From the NCBI GenBank assembly GCA_029215795.1, contig JARDYH010000004.1, positions 205,758,017 through 205,822,016 on the forward strand: a DNA stretch of 64,000 bases, in the 5' to 3' direction. The notes below the pieces were generated by a model. The model was not told where the DNA came from, did no database searches, and worked only from the letters and a program-made list of their open reading frames with translations. The first letter of the stretch is position 1. Each line of letters opens with the position of its first letter. Below, piece by piece: positions 54,753-64,000 of this stretch. Source of the stretch: Anniella stebbinsi (lineage: Eukaryota; Chordata; Lepidosauria; Squamata; Anniellidae). Position numbers and translations under genes: made by a program.

Positions 54753-55452
54753 TATTACATTTATATACCGCCCCATAGCCGAAGCTCTCTGGGTGGTTTA
54801 CAAAAATTAAAAGATTGAACACTAAAAAGATAATATACAAAATTTAAAACCATAAACATAAAACAACTGACATTTAAAAGATTTTAAACTGTTAAGCCTG
54901 GCCACGCTGTCAATCAAAGCCTCAACTTGAGCTGTTAAAATGCCTGGGAGAAAAGAAAAGTTTTGACCTGGCACCGAAAAGATAACAGTGTTGGCGCCAG
55001 GTGGGCCTCATCGGGGAGATCATTCCATAATTGGGGGGCCACCACAGAGAAGGCCCTCTCCCTTGTTGCCGTCCTCCAAGCTTCCCTTGAAGTAGGCACC
55101 CGGAGGAGGACCTTTGATGTTGAACGTAGTGTACAAGTAGGTTCGTGTCGGGAAAGGCGTTCCATCAGGTATTGTGATCGCAAACCGTATAAGCCTTGAG
55201 AGGTTAAAACCAGCACCTTGAATCAGGCTCGGAAACATACAGGCAGCCAATGCAAGCAGGCCAGAATCGGTCTTATATGTTCAAACCTTCTGGTCCCTGT
55301 TTCCAATCTGGCCACTGCATTCTGCACAAGCTGCAGCTTCCGAACCGTCTTCAAAGGCAGCCCCACGTAGAGCGCATTGCAGTAATCTAACTTGGAGGTT
55401 ACCAGAGCATAGTCAACTGAAGCCAGGTTATCCCTGTCCAGATAGATGCAGA
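54714..55452 (-). pseudogene. L2/CR1-clade LINE: C-terminal ORF2 remnant with 3' UTR and ATT tail
   Basis: On the minus strand the frame at 54935-55216 has 'ATRERAFSVVAPQLWNDL', followed by 'FRCQVKTFLFSQAF', the conserved end of the polymerase ORF in L2/CR1-type LINEs. The 3' UTR ('gtaaaccacccagagagctt' in sense) runs to an (ATT)n tail. Further 5' (55217-55452) the coding part is frameshifted. No RT or endonuclease core. This is the best-preserved 3' end of this family here. The plus-strand copy at 9372 shares the block. Confidence 0.85.
54717..54751. repeat. (ATT)n trinucleotide repeat (LINE tail)
   Basis: This is the 3' tail repeat of the minus-strand LINE that follows. Confidence 0.95.
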
Positions 55453-55591
55453 AAGAGTCTTATCAAAAATGGCAACGTTCCAAGTGCATTCTGAGCTTTT
55501 AGCACTTGGTCACAGGTGTATATATATAGTTCCTACATATAAAATGGAAAACAGCAAAAATGGTGCAGAACAGGCAATCAGGAGGCTATAT

Positions 55592-55945
55592 TGACTTTTT
55601 ATTTATTTATTTATTTTATTACATTTGTATACCACCCCATAGCCAAAACTCTCTGGGTGGTTCACATAAGATTAAAGCAATTAAAAACAATATACAAAAA
55701 TTAAAACAGCAAAAATGTACAATATACGCACACATTTAAAACCACTATAATAACTTTAAAAAGCTATAAGCCTAAAAACAAAACAAAACCAGGCTCATCA
55801 GATATTGCTAAATGCCTGAGAGAAGAGGAAAGTCTTGACCTGGTGCCGAAAAGATAACAATGTTGGCGCCAGGCGGGCCTTGTCGGGGAGATCGTTCCAC
55901 AGTTGGGTGGCCACCACAGAGAAGACCCTGTTCAATCTCTTTATT
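55592..55945 (-). mobile_element. L2-like LINE 3' end (minus strand), second copy
   Basis: 'ataccaccccatagccaaaa' to 'gtgttggcgcc'-like sequence ('atgttggcgccaggcgggcc') is colinear with 54750-55060. It stops at 55930, where a plus-strand tail begins. Confidence 0.8.
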
Positions 55946-55981
55946 TTTGTAAAACACCCAGACAGCTTCGGCTATGGAGCG

Positions 55982-56016
<35 letters not shown>
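55946..56016 (+). mobile_element. L2-like LINE tail (plus strand) with (AAT)n
   Basis: 'cagcttcggctatggagcgg' followed by (AAT)n at 55983-56015 is the plus-strand 3' tail of the same LINE type. It lies head-on with the previous copy. Confidence 0.72.
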
Positions 56017-56017
<1 letters not shown>

Positions 56018-56029
56018 GTGGAAAAGTTG

Positions 56030-56576
56030 CAATGCTTGGGGGCTATTTGGTTTAGAAAAAAAGAAGCAAGGGGAATATGATAGGGTTTCATAGAATTATG
56101 CATGGCATGGAAAAAAACGATAGAGAGATATTTTCCCTCTCACATATTATTAGAGGCAGGGGTCATCCAATGAAGCTGAATGGTGAGGGATTCAGAAAGA
56201 AGGAAGTACTTCCTCACAAGGCACATACTTAAACTATGGAATTTCTTACCACAACATTTATTTATTTATTTATTCATTCATTCATTCATTGTATTTCTAT
56301 ACCACCCAATAGCCAAAGCTCTCTGGGCAGTTCACAGCAATATGTGGTGAGGGCCATCAAGTTAGATGGTTATAAAGAAGGATTAGACAAATTCATAGTG
56401 AATAAGGCTATCAATGACTACTAGTAATGAAGGCTGTATATTCATACCAGTTGCAGGGGAACAACAGCGTGAGATGTCTCTTGCCCTCATGTCTTGCATG
56501 TGGATGTCCCACAGGCATCTGGTTGGTGACTGAAGGAAAAAGAACATTGGACCAGAAAGGCCTTTGATCCGATGCA
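56030..56576 (+). pseudogene. CR1 LINE C-terminal region and 3' UTR (plus strand), with two later insertions
   Basis: 'gatagggtttcatagaatta' through 'gtcatccaatgaagctgaat' and 'ggttataaagaaggattaga' encode, with frameshifts, the same C-terminal block as 44102-44341. An L2-like tail (56255-56340) sits inside it, and a MITE (56577-56971) splits the last bases: CR1 '…gcagggct' before it and 'gtgttcttatg' after it (56976-56986). Confidence 0.8.
56255..56340 (-). mobile_element. L2-like LINE tail inserted into CR1
   Basis: (TTTA)n/(TTCA)n at 56258-56291, then 'ataccacccaatagccaaag' and 'ctctgggcagttcacag'. CR1 sequence continues on both sides. Confidence 0.75.
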
Positions 56577-56971
56577 GCAGGGCTCAATGGGGCTGTCTTC
56601 ACAGCGCTGAGTTGGTGCCGCTCTCCCGCCAAAATCTGCGGTATCGCTAGTGCAAGGTGGCAGCAAGTTATGTACACAGAGGGAGGCAGTGCAGCCTTTC
56701 TGAATGCCATTAGGCTTGCTGGGCCCATACCCTCCCCCTCCTGCAGCTTTCAGTGACCAATGAGAAGTCGCCTTCCACCCAGAAATGCCCCCCGTCACAG
56801 CGCCCAAGCAAGGACAGACAATGAAGAGCTGTGCTGGAAAAGTCAGGGTAAGTTACCAACTTTTTTCTTGCACATCTTCACCCCGGGGTAGCTCTGAATC
56901 AGCAGCTATGTCATATAACCACCGCAGTGCAGCTTTGGAGCCACCCTGGGGCTTCCGGAGCGTTTAGACAG
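56577..56971. mobile_element. MITE with 'GGGGCTGTCT' ends, copy 2
   Basis: GGGGCTGTCTTCACAGCG is mirrored by 'gcgtttagacagcccc'. The interior matches 37791-38212. ATG may be a 3-bp target duplication (56575-56577, 56973-56975), depending on where the end is set. A CAGG|GTAAGT splice-donor motif lies at 56844-56853, the same position as in copy 1. Confidence 0.75.
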
Positions 56972-56989
56972 CCCCCATGTGTTCTTATG

Positions 56990-57769
56990 TTTTAGAAGTA
57001 TTATTTTTCTTTTCATTTCACTCTTGAAGGGGTTGCTAACATACTCCTCTGCTATAATAAACCAGTTGGGTCCATCTGAAACACTATTGTTCCAAATTAG
57101 AAGGGTTGACTTCGCTGGTTGCAGCTGGGTCTGGTCTTTCTATGGCCTCTCTTTTCTTGGTTCTTCGCACAGTCAGATTGGTTGTGTACTATACTATACC
57201 AAAGGCCATTACGTGCAGCCAGCAAATCAAGAATAGTCCATAAGAACACTAGACATTAAAATGTATTTGAAGTACATCTGTTGAAGAGAAGAAGAAGGGG
57301 AGGAAAAGCTATTTTGCCAAAGTTAAACAGCTGGAGCTTAAATTCTTGAGGGGGTCATTTTGAGAGGGAGAGGAACAATTAGATTTTATTTCTGAATTGG
57401 AAAAGTACTGTTTCCTTCTAATTGAAATGTAACCTCCCTGACTACTTCAGGGCAAATTTTCAGACTTCATAAAGTTACAGATTAGATCATTATTTTACCG
57501 TCTACTCAGAAAGGAGTCCAACCTTAAACATATTTACTTGAAAGTAAATCCCACTGATGGCCTTTATTGAATTTTCTTCTAATTACATAGGCAGTATCAG
57601 TGGTTTTATTTATTTTGAATAGGATGGCATTAAACTTCCATCAGATTCTCAATTCCAGTATCCTACTTCCAAGGAAGGATTTCTGGATCTTTTGTGTGAA
57701 ACATTGATTGCCATTTTCAGCAGGAGGTAAGCATTTTTTTTTAAAAAAGGCATGGCAGACGGTAATCCC
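56990..57769. other. No recognised gene; short diverged repeat at 57505-57565
   Basis: The phrase 'cttgaaagtaaatcccactg' recurs in complement at 23440-23460. The frame at 56979-57236 is not a protein I recognise. Confidence 0.45.
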
Positions 57770-57770
57770 T

Positions 57771-58040
57771 AGGGCTGGCCCTACCATTAGGCAGAGTGAG
57801 GTGGTCACTTTAGGCAGCAGATGCTGGGAGGTGTCAGCAAGGCATTGGAGCAGAGAGCTTTGTGCCACACAGCCTGTCCCATGACCCTTTAAGCCAGCCT
57901 GATGCCTTCATATGCAGTGGAGGAGATTGTTCCATTGTCAGTATTAAAGAAAGATTCAACTGTGAGTCCAGTTGGCTTGTGTACATGAAATGGGAGGGGG
58001 TGACATCTTATTCTTCATCCCAGGCAGCAAAATGTCTTGG
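57771..58040. mobile_element. hAT-type MITE, 'CCTCAGGTGGCAGATGC' family, copy 3
   Basis: Starts AGGGCTGGCCCTACCATTAG. The flanks taatccct (57763-57770) and taatccca (58041-58048) match at 7 of 8 bases. The right terminal repeat seems shortened ('aatgtcttgg'). Matches 10495-10780 throughout. Confidence 0.75.
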
Positions 58041-58346
58041 TAATCCCATCCCACATGTACATGTACACCGTATAATTCTGACACACACAATTTTTCCACA
58101 GGACTATGGACATCTAAGAATAGTATAGGCTTCACTGTGTTGTCATCCAGTTTGGTGAAGTCTGAAGTGTAATCTCAGTCACAGACAGATTAAAAGAAAG
58201 GGGAGAGTCCTTGTGATTTGTGTACAGTATGCCTTAGCTGTATCAAACATTCTTCATTGCTAACCATCTCTCCCCTGACAGCATTCAGACATATCACCAC
58301 AAGGGTAGAACTTTGACTTCATCCCCATCAAACAACACTGTTGATC

Positions 58347-58458
58347 AAGAGTGGGCAACTTTGGCCTATAACTCCCATCATTCCTCACCATGGGTTGGCT
58401 AGGGTTGATGGGAGTTGTAGGCCAAAGCATCTAGTGGGCCACAAGTTGCTTGCCCCTG
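58347..58458. mobile_element. Short palindromic hAT-type MITE
   Basis: 'agagtgggcaactttggcc' is mirrored by 'gggccacaagttgcttgccc'. The mirrored core is 'ataactcccatcattcc' and 'gatgggagttgtaggcc'. Confidence 0.78.
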
Positions 58459-58622
58459 TTGTGGGTATTAAGTAAATTCATATAAAGATTCCACTCTTTT
58501 CTCTTAAAGACTTTTAAGCATGGAACACCCTCCAAGTAACTCTATGGGGTGCTTTCCCCCTCCTCCCTCCTCACTTCAAGTCTCTTCTCAAAACTGACAT
58601 TTTAGGTGAGACATTTGGCTTA

Positions 58623-58680
58623 AATCCTTTCAAAAGAACATAAGAAGAGCTGTGCTGGATCAGACCAAAGGCCTATATTA
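58623..58680 (-). mobile_element. CR1 LINE 3' terminus (minus strand)
   Basis: 'agaacataagaagagctgtg' and 'ctggatcagaccaaaggcc' are the complement of the CR1 terminus, very short. Confidence 0.78.
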
Positions 58681-58689
58681 GGAGTGGAC

Positions 58690-60029
58690 AACAGCCAGCC
58701 TGCAGTGATGGCAATAGTAGCAAAGGAGATCTTCTTCTCAGCAGCCACCATACCTTCCCTCTCCACCTACCCCCATCTTGCTAACTTAAAATGCCCCTGG
58801 AATTACACTGTCATAAACCAAGAATTGTAGAGTAACCATTCAAACAACTGATCTTCCATTCTGTCACTAATATAAATAATAATTTTATCAATGAAAGCAT
58901 GGGGCAGGAGAATAAATGGACACAACTCTGTCATTCAAAAAGGGTAACATTCAGAAACTAGTTGGAGGACATTTCAGTCTCTCTGAACATGCTGCTGCTG
59001 ACCTGAAAGTTGCCATTCTTCAACAAAAGAACTTCAAAAGGAGACTCTGCTTGAAATTGTTGAATTAGAGCTTACCTGGAAATTGGATCCTATTTGTTTA
59101 GGCCTGAAGACAATCTCCCATGACAAGTGTTAATTAATACCACAAAGATAGGATATTTGGGTCATCAATCCCAGTTACTGCTGTTGTGAATGGTCACTGT
59201 GTGTATTTTACACATTTAATCTTTCTGCAGAATTGACACAAACACAGATTGAACCATTTGCAACTCCCTTCATGGTAATGAATTGGCTTCACTGTTTAGG
59301 AATAGGGTTGGGGTATCAGACAGGAGAGAGAAAGGGGGGCAAAAAGAGCCAAGGTCCCCTCACCAGTGCTCACCATGATTCCCATCAAAAAATTTCTGAG
59401 CAACTCCCATAGTCCATCATGCATCTGCTGGAGTGGATGTTAGTCTACAAAAGCTGCTGTCAGGATAACTGACTTAGATAATAGTTCCATCTAGGAGATC
59501 GAGAACCTGATTTCCTAGATAAACAATAAAGGTTATAAAACTGTTGCTAACTACAGCAATAGCTACATTGCAGTTTAAAGAGAGGAAGAGAGAGAAGGAG
59601 GGAATGAAATGATGGAATCCCCATAGTGATATTTTTTTAAAAAAAATAATAACTCGGAGGAAATTTAGTTGTAATAATTAGACCTACTCATTAGATTCAC
59701 TTGATTACCCCAGAGCCCTAGTATTCTAATTTAGCACAAGATGGAGATAGCACTTCATGTGACCAAAGAGGACATCAAAAGCCATTAATTCCTTCCCTTA
59801 ATTGAGAGACCATCATTAGACTGCAGTGTTACGTACTGACTTCCATTAGTGGCAGAGTAATGGAATTGCTTTCCGGTTTATATTTTACTTTCAGTTTAAT
59901 ATAGTTGGTGACTGACAGATTCAGATAGCTATGTTGTCTTATATACAAAAGTCTAATTTCTATAACCAGTTAACACACACACACACTTTCATTTTTTCTT
60001 TTGGAGAAATGGACTGATTGGAATTCACT
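58690..60029. other. Repeat-poor stretch; candidate conserved non-coding DNA at 59640-59960
   Basis: The interval 59640-59960 has homeodomain-like TTAATT motifs ('gccattaattccttccctta', 'attgagagaccatcattaga') and no repeat ends. No exon recognised. Constraint is untested. Confidence 0.35.
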
Positions 60030-60128
60030 AGCCTAATCCACCCTCCAGAGGTGTTGTATTACAAATTTCAGTTGGCTGGGTAAGATCAAAGTTGTAGTCC
60101 AATACCTCTGGAGTGTTGTGTGTTGAGG
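60030..60128. mobile_element. Short palindromic hAT-type MITE, decayed
   Basis: 'ccctccagaggtgttgtatt' is mirrored by 'agtccaatacctctggagtg', with the centre 'cagttggctggg'. Confidence 0.6.
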
Positions 60129-61130
60129 AATGCTACTCAGACCAAATAATCTTGGTGTTCATCTGGAGATCGGCATACCAGTATCTCTCGTTCCTCCCAG
60201 AATGCCATATTCCAGTAGTTGGACTCCGATATCATGTGTATGAATTAGGTGAATTTTCAAGGCTTGCCTATGCCACTAATAGTTCTATCCCCATTCCTCC
60301 CAATATGCCTCCCTCTTTCCAGTCTGCTCTTCTGCTCCCTGGATTCCAGCATTTTTATTCCAGACCTCTTTCTTCAGGCTTCTCAGCCCAGATTCTGGCC
60401 TTGGATTGGCTCTCCTGTGATCATGCCCTGAACCACACTCAATGCTTGTCCCAATCCTACTAGAGCTTGCCCCTTCAGTCTCCTACAACCCACCTGTGGC
60501 AGGTAGCAGCCTCTGCCTTCGAAACAGGAAGGCATGAGTATTCTGCAATCTCTTCCTTGAGATCTCTATTTGGAGGGTGGGGGTCTCAAAGGTTTTGACA
60601 GGGTAACTAAACCACCCATCAACTCCCTCACAAATCAGTTAAGGGAAAGGAGGCTTAGTGTATTACAACAACAAGACAAGTAGGTATGAGATATATATAA
60701 TTAAATATTGAAATAGTTAAAGCTAAAGAGAGTTATCTAATCTAGCATTAAAAATCTTTCCATAAAGGCTGAGAATCTTTTTAAAGAAACATTTATAGCT
60801 TAATAGCTACTATGGACCTGAGAAGGTCAAATTACTTTATTTCAGTGCTTTTATATGGCTCATTAATTCTGCGAGCACAACAGACTTCCATTATTAATTT
60901 AGAAGGTCTGAGATGCCTTCACGTCAACTCATCTGTATTAAACACTTCACATTCAATAATAATAATAATAAATCAATCTTGTATAAGAGAAATTCCAAAA
61001 GAATATGAAGAAGTTGCCCTTCTTCAATCCACTAGATGGTCATTTGGGTACTCTGCTGTATTCCAGATGGCTTTAATCCTGTCATGAACCTGCCTACTGA
61101 TGTAGTATTTTACTCTCTCTATAGATATAT
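60129..61130. other. No recognised feature
   Basis: Open frames of up to 116 codons (60113-60463) do not resemble a known protein and have no splice context. An (AAT)n run lies at 60955-60970. Confidence 0.45.
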
Positions 61131-61132
61131 AC

Positions 61133-61300
61133 AAACATTAGAAAATAAGAAGAGCCATGCTGGATCAGACCAGTGGTCTATCTAGTCCACCATTCTGTTC
61201 ATGCAGTGGCCAACCAGCTGTCGACTGGGAACCCACAAGTAGGACATGAGTGCAACAGCACCCTCCCACCCACGTTCCCCAGCAGCTGGTGTACATGACA
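61133..61300 (-). mobile_element. CR1 LINE 3' end (minus strand)
   Basis: 'aagaagagccatgctggatc' through 'cagcagctggtgtacatg' is the complement of the CR1 3' UTR, matching 30620-30765. Confidence 0.85.
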
Positions 61301-62265
61301 GAGCATGAAAAGTCTCATCCATTACTCTGGTGCTCTAGTAGGCTACCTCATTGCTGCTGCATGGAAAAGAGTCTTACAGCTGTGCTGCCCTGCATTTCCC
61401 CTCCACTGCTGCTTTGGTACTATCAAAACTAGATTTCCCACCCAGCTCATTGCCCGAACATCATCAGCATCAAGCATGGAGGAGGGAAGGAAGAGATCGT
61501 CACTTCTACCTCCAGAGCAGCAGCAAGGTAAATAGAATGTGTGGCAGATTGAAGTTGATTTTATTTTATGTCCAGTTCAGATCAGTGGAAGTTGCTGGTT
61601 CCGATGTTTGTGGGGCGGTGAACCCGTTCCAGGTTTCAGTCAGAACCAGTCAGAACTGTAAGGAACCTATCCAAGGTTATTAATTTGCAGTAGAGCTCTT
61701 CTTAGCAGTCATCTGCCATCCCTGCCACACACATACAGACACCACACCCTGAAATGATAGTGCATCATAATGTAGCATCACGGGAGCTCCTGGAAGAAAA
61801 CAATGGCAGCTACCATATTTATTTTTTTCTGTTGTCATGTTTCCAATGTTCTCTAACACCAAACGCCATTCTTGTTTCCCCTCCCCCCCAAAAAATGAGT
61901 CCATTTTAGAATCAGATTTCAGTGTAAGAATGTTATATCTCTCTAGACTGGCACATAATATGGCTCAAGGAATTCAGAATTCTTCACTCAATGCCATGAA
62001 AACTTAACTAGGATATGGTCACCATGTTCCTCATCTGAAGCTAGAAAAAATAATGCAATTATGAAGAGACTTTACTCTTCTGTAGAGTTTCCCTGCCCCC
62101 TCCAAAAATGTATTTTCTGTTTTCCTCTTTGGAAATAGAATGTGTTTTGGTTTTCTTTTCTTACATAATAGAATTTGCTCTGAGAACCTCTGCATGGCCC
62201 ATGGCATACCATCAGAAATTTCAATCCTGGTGGCTGGCCAGTATTGGGGTCATGCTGTTGTGCCT
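61301..62265. other. No recognised feature
   Basis: Includes a purine-rich short frame near 61479-61530, followed by a splice-donor-like 'aaggtaaat' at 61525. This is not enough for an exon call. Confidence 0.45.
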
Positions 62266-62322
62266 ATCTCTTTCTCTCTCGCTCACTCGCTCTCACTCTC
62301 TCTCTCTCTTTCTTTCTCTCAT
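62266..62322. repeat. (CT)n imperfect microsatellite
   Basis: CT-rich run with CACT and GCTC interruptions. It generates the Leu/Ser-rich open frames around 62108-62519. Confidence 0.9.
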
Positions 62323-63220
62323 TTTCAGTATGTTGCTGCCGTAATGAGGAGAAATGTGACCCTGCTGTGAAAGAGACTGAAGAGAAAGTTTGGACAAATA
62401 GACTGATGAAGCAACACAGTGGAGACATGACGGCCAATGTGGCTTTCAAAAACAGACTTTGCTTTCTAGTCCAAACAGCCATGCCAAAGAGGGAAAATTG
62501 GGAAAAGAAAGTTCTTTAGAGAGTTTACCACAGACAGGGAAAACTGATACATTCCTTTAAAAACAAAAAAGAAATTGGCTCCCCAGCCCTGCAGCAACAC
62601 CTTATGAAGTGAGCATCCTAAATAGGGTTGATGTCATGAGCCCCAGTCCTTGGCCTTTTCAAAATGCAGAAGAAGACCCTGATGAAGATATCGATCAGAC
62701 CATGAGGACATTTGGTCCTGCATTCAGCACACATGCACACACATCCTGTGACCAGAAGACAGACCCTTGTCCTATTATCCTCTGAATCAGAAAATGAATC
62801 CCCAACAGAATGTCCACCACCCCAGCATCGCAGTGGTCTAAGTCTACAAAATCAGGTGAGAGCTCTTTAACAATCCAGCCAGCTTCTCCAGAGGGGGCAG
62901 AGTTGACCAGAGTACAGATCATGGCTGCCTACATAAGGCTTCAGTTGGCTTTAGCCTGCTACTGACAACATCCTCCTATGGATGGGGAGAGCTCCAGCCA
63001 GCAAGGCTCACTCTGAGGTATTAGTGGTCTTGTTTCAGCTGCCCTTTATGCAAGAGGGCTTCTGCCTTTATTAAGCTGTTGTGCCTGATATGATTACCTT
63101 GACTGGATTCTTTCTACTTGACACAACCTTGCCTGCCCAGACTTGACTGTTCTACCTAAACTGGATGGTCTTGCTCAGATCTGGCCCTGTTAAATGCCAT
63201 TGGCTTCCCTTGTAAGTCTC
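62323..63220. other. Unassigned; possible LTR-retrotransposon relic
   Basis: Phrases at 62640-63200 ('cctacataaggcttcagttg', 'cttgactggattctttc') have the look of an LTR or leader region, but I find no LTR pair, primer-binding site or protease/RT motif. Confidence 0.3.
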
Positions 63221-63223
63221 AGG

Positions 63224-63695
63224 TAGGGATGGATGAGAATTTCATTTCAGTTTATTTTTGATAAGAGTTTACCAAAAGTTACTGTTTTCATATTCAGAAC
63301 AGAAAGGCCTTACTTTTTTAAAAAAAATAATGTGGAAGAAAGTGAAACTAATTTGTTTATCCAACCCCAGAGCTTTGACTACTTTACTCTTAAAAGACAT
63401 TTAACCATGATCATGGTGAGTTAGGATTACCACCTCTTTATTTCTGACACCTCTTTATTTCCTCATCTTTAATAGCTACATAGGCAAATACAACCCTTTC
63501 CATGCTGGGAATAGCTGTACTTACTGAAGTTGACTGATGCAAATGAGTGAGGATTTAATTTGGTTTGCTTTTGATTAGAATTCACCAAATGTGCAGATTT
63601 CTTCCTAATCAGGATGGAAGAACACAATTTTTTTAAATTTTGAATGCAGGAAGAAGTGAAACTGCCATATTTGTTCAATCCTAGCCCCAAGTAAC
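63224..63695. mobile_element. Partial family M elements, possibly two in tandem
   Basis: TAGGGATGGATGAGAATTTC at about 63224 is a family M start. A second related unit occurs at 63545-63690 ('ggatttaatttggtttgc', 'gaagaagtgaaactgcc' versus 'gaagaaagtgaaactaat'). Ends and duplications are unresolved. Confidence 0.5.
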
Positions 63696-63738
63696 CAGAA
63701 ATCAGGACAGAAAATGGGATTGTGGCATCAGTTTAACA

Positions 63739-63818
63739 ACATAAGAACCTATGGAGAGCCATGCTGAATCAGACCAAGGGTCTATCTAGTCCAGCATTCT
63801 GTTCACACAGTGGTTGTT
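63739..63818 (-). mobile_element. CR1 LINE 3' terminus (minus strand)
   Basis: 'agagccatgctgaatcagac' and 'agtccagcattctgttcaca' match the CR1 terminus. It ends abruptly at 63818. Confidence 0.8.
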
Positions 63819-64000
63819 ATGATTAATGATCTTTGGGGTTAACTGGGAGTGCCAGTTCCTTATATACAGTGAAGGGTGGATCATTGAGCTTTCTACTCAC
63901 TTATGATACAGGCCAATTCAAATCCCCTTATCTATGATTTGGAATCTGAGTGGTTTAGCTTAACCCTTAACAAACACTATCATACAGATTCTTTCATTCT

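Noticed and set aside
60113..60463. 116-codon plus-strand frame as a gene
   Set aside because: No similarity, no flanking splice or promoter signals, and it starts inside a decayed MITE.
62108..62519. Leu/Ser-rich membrane-like open frames
   Set aside because: They derive from an imperfect CT microsatellite at 62266-62322.

Overview
The window looks like non-coding vertebrate nuclear DNA, most likely from a squamate reptile (lizard). I recognise no host protein-coding gene. Coding signal is confined to decayed retrotransposon reverse-transcriptase remnants. The assignment rests on the repeat mix: CR1 LINE 3' ends, L2/CR1-clade LINE fragments with a reverse-transcriptase YADD box, a tRNA-derived SINE with a CR1-like tail, and many short non-autonomous DNA transposons with hAT-type 8-bp target-site duplications (TSDs). 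The species cannot be read from the sequence.

Layout: 0-2.4 kb holds a GC-rich repeat block and a 'GGCCCTTTCC' inverted-repeat transposon carrying a nested palindromic hAT MITE. 2.4-6.3 kb is mostly unassigned. 6.3-10.2 kb has hAT MITEs and L2-like fragments. 10.5-15.5 kb has several hAT elements, two of them with internal tandem repeats (21 bp and about 138 bp). 16.1-23.1 kb is the densest part: two more 'GGCCCTTTCC' copies, two GC-rich hAT elements with perfect TSDs, and a minus-strand L2-like LINE split by one of them. 23.8-31.3 kb has an L2-like fragment, a palindromic MITE, an unexplained CpG-containing block, and two CR1 copies joined tail to tail. 31.3-38.5 kb has microsatellites, a possible solo LTR and several MITEs. 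38.5-46.9 kb has a SINE, two palindromic MITEs, a long CR1 end and an RTE-like reverse-transcriptase relic. 48.2-50.3 kb is a hAT element whose core is a higher-order tandem repeat. 52-54 kb is largely unassigned. 54-57 kb is a stack of L2-like and CR1 fragments with later insertions. 58.6-64 kb holds scattered CR1 ends and unassigned DNA.

The genes do not work together here because none is intact. The main story is transposon biology. Non-autonomous hAT-type families share a TAGGG(G)TG or CAGGG(G)TG terminus and make 8-bp TSDs, yet carry very different cores: long hairpins, CpG-rich palindromes flanked by consensus 5' splice sites, or tandem satellites. Nested insertions give a relative order of activity. 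Several unassigned stretches, for example 31.45-31.86, 40.2-40.4 and 59.65-59.95 kb, could be conserved non-coding elements, but only alignment to other genomes can show that. Long open frames in this window are mostly repeat artefacts.
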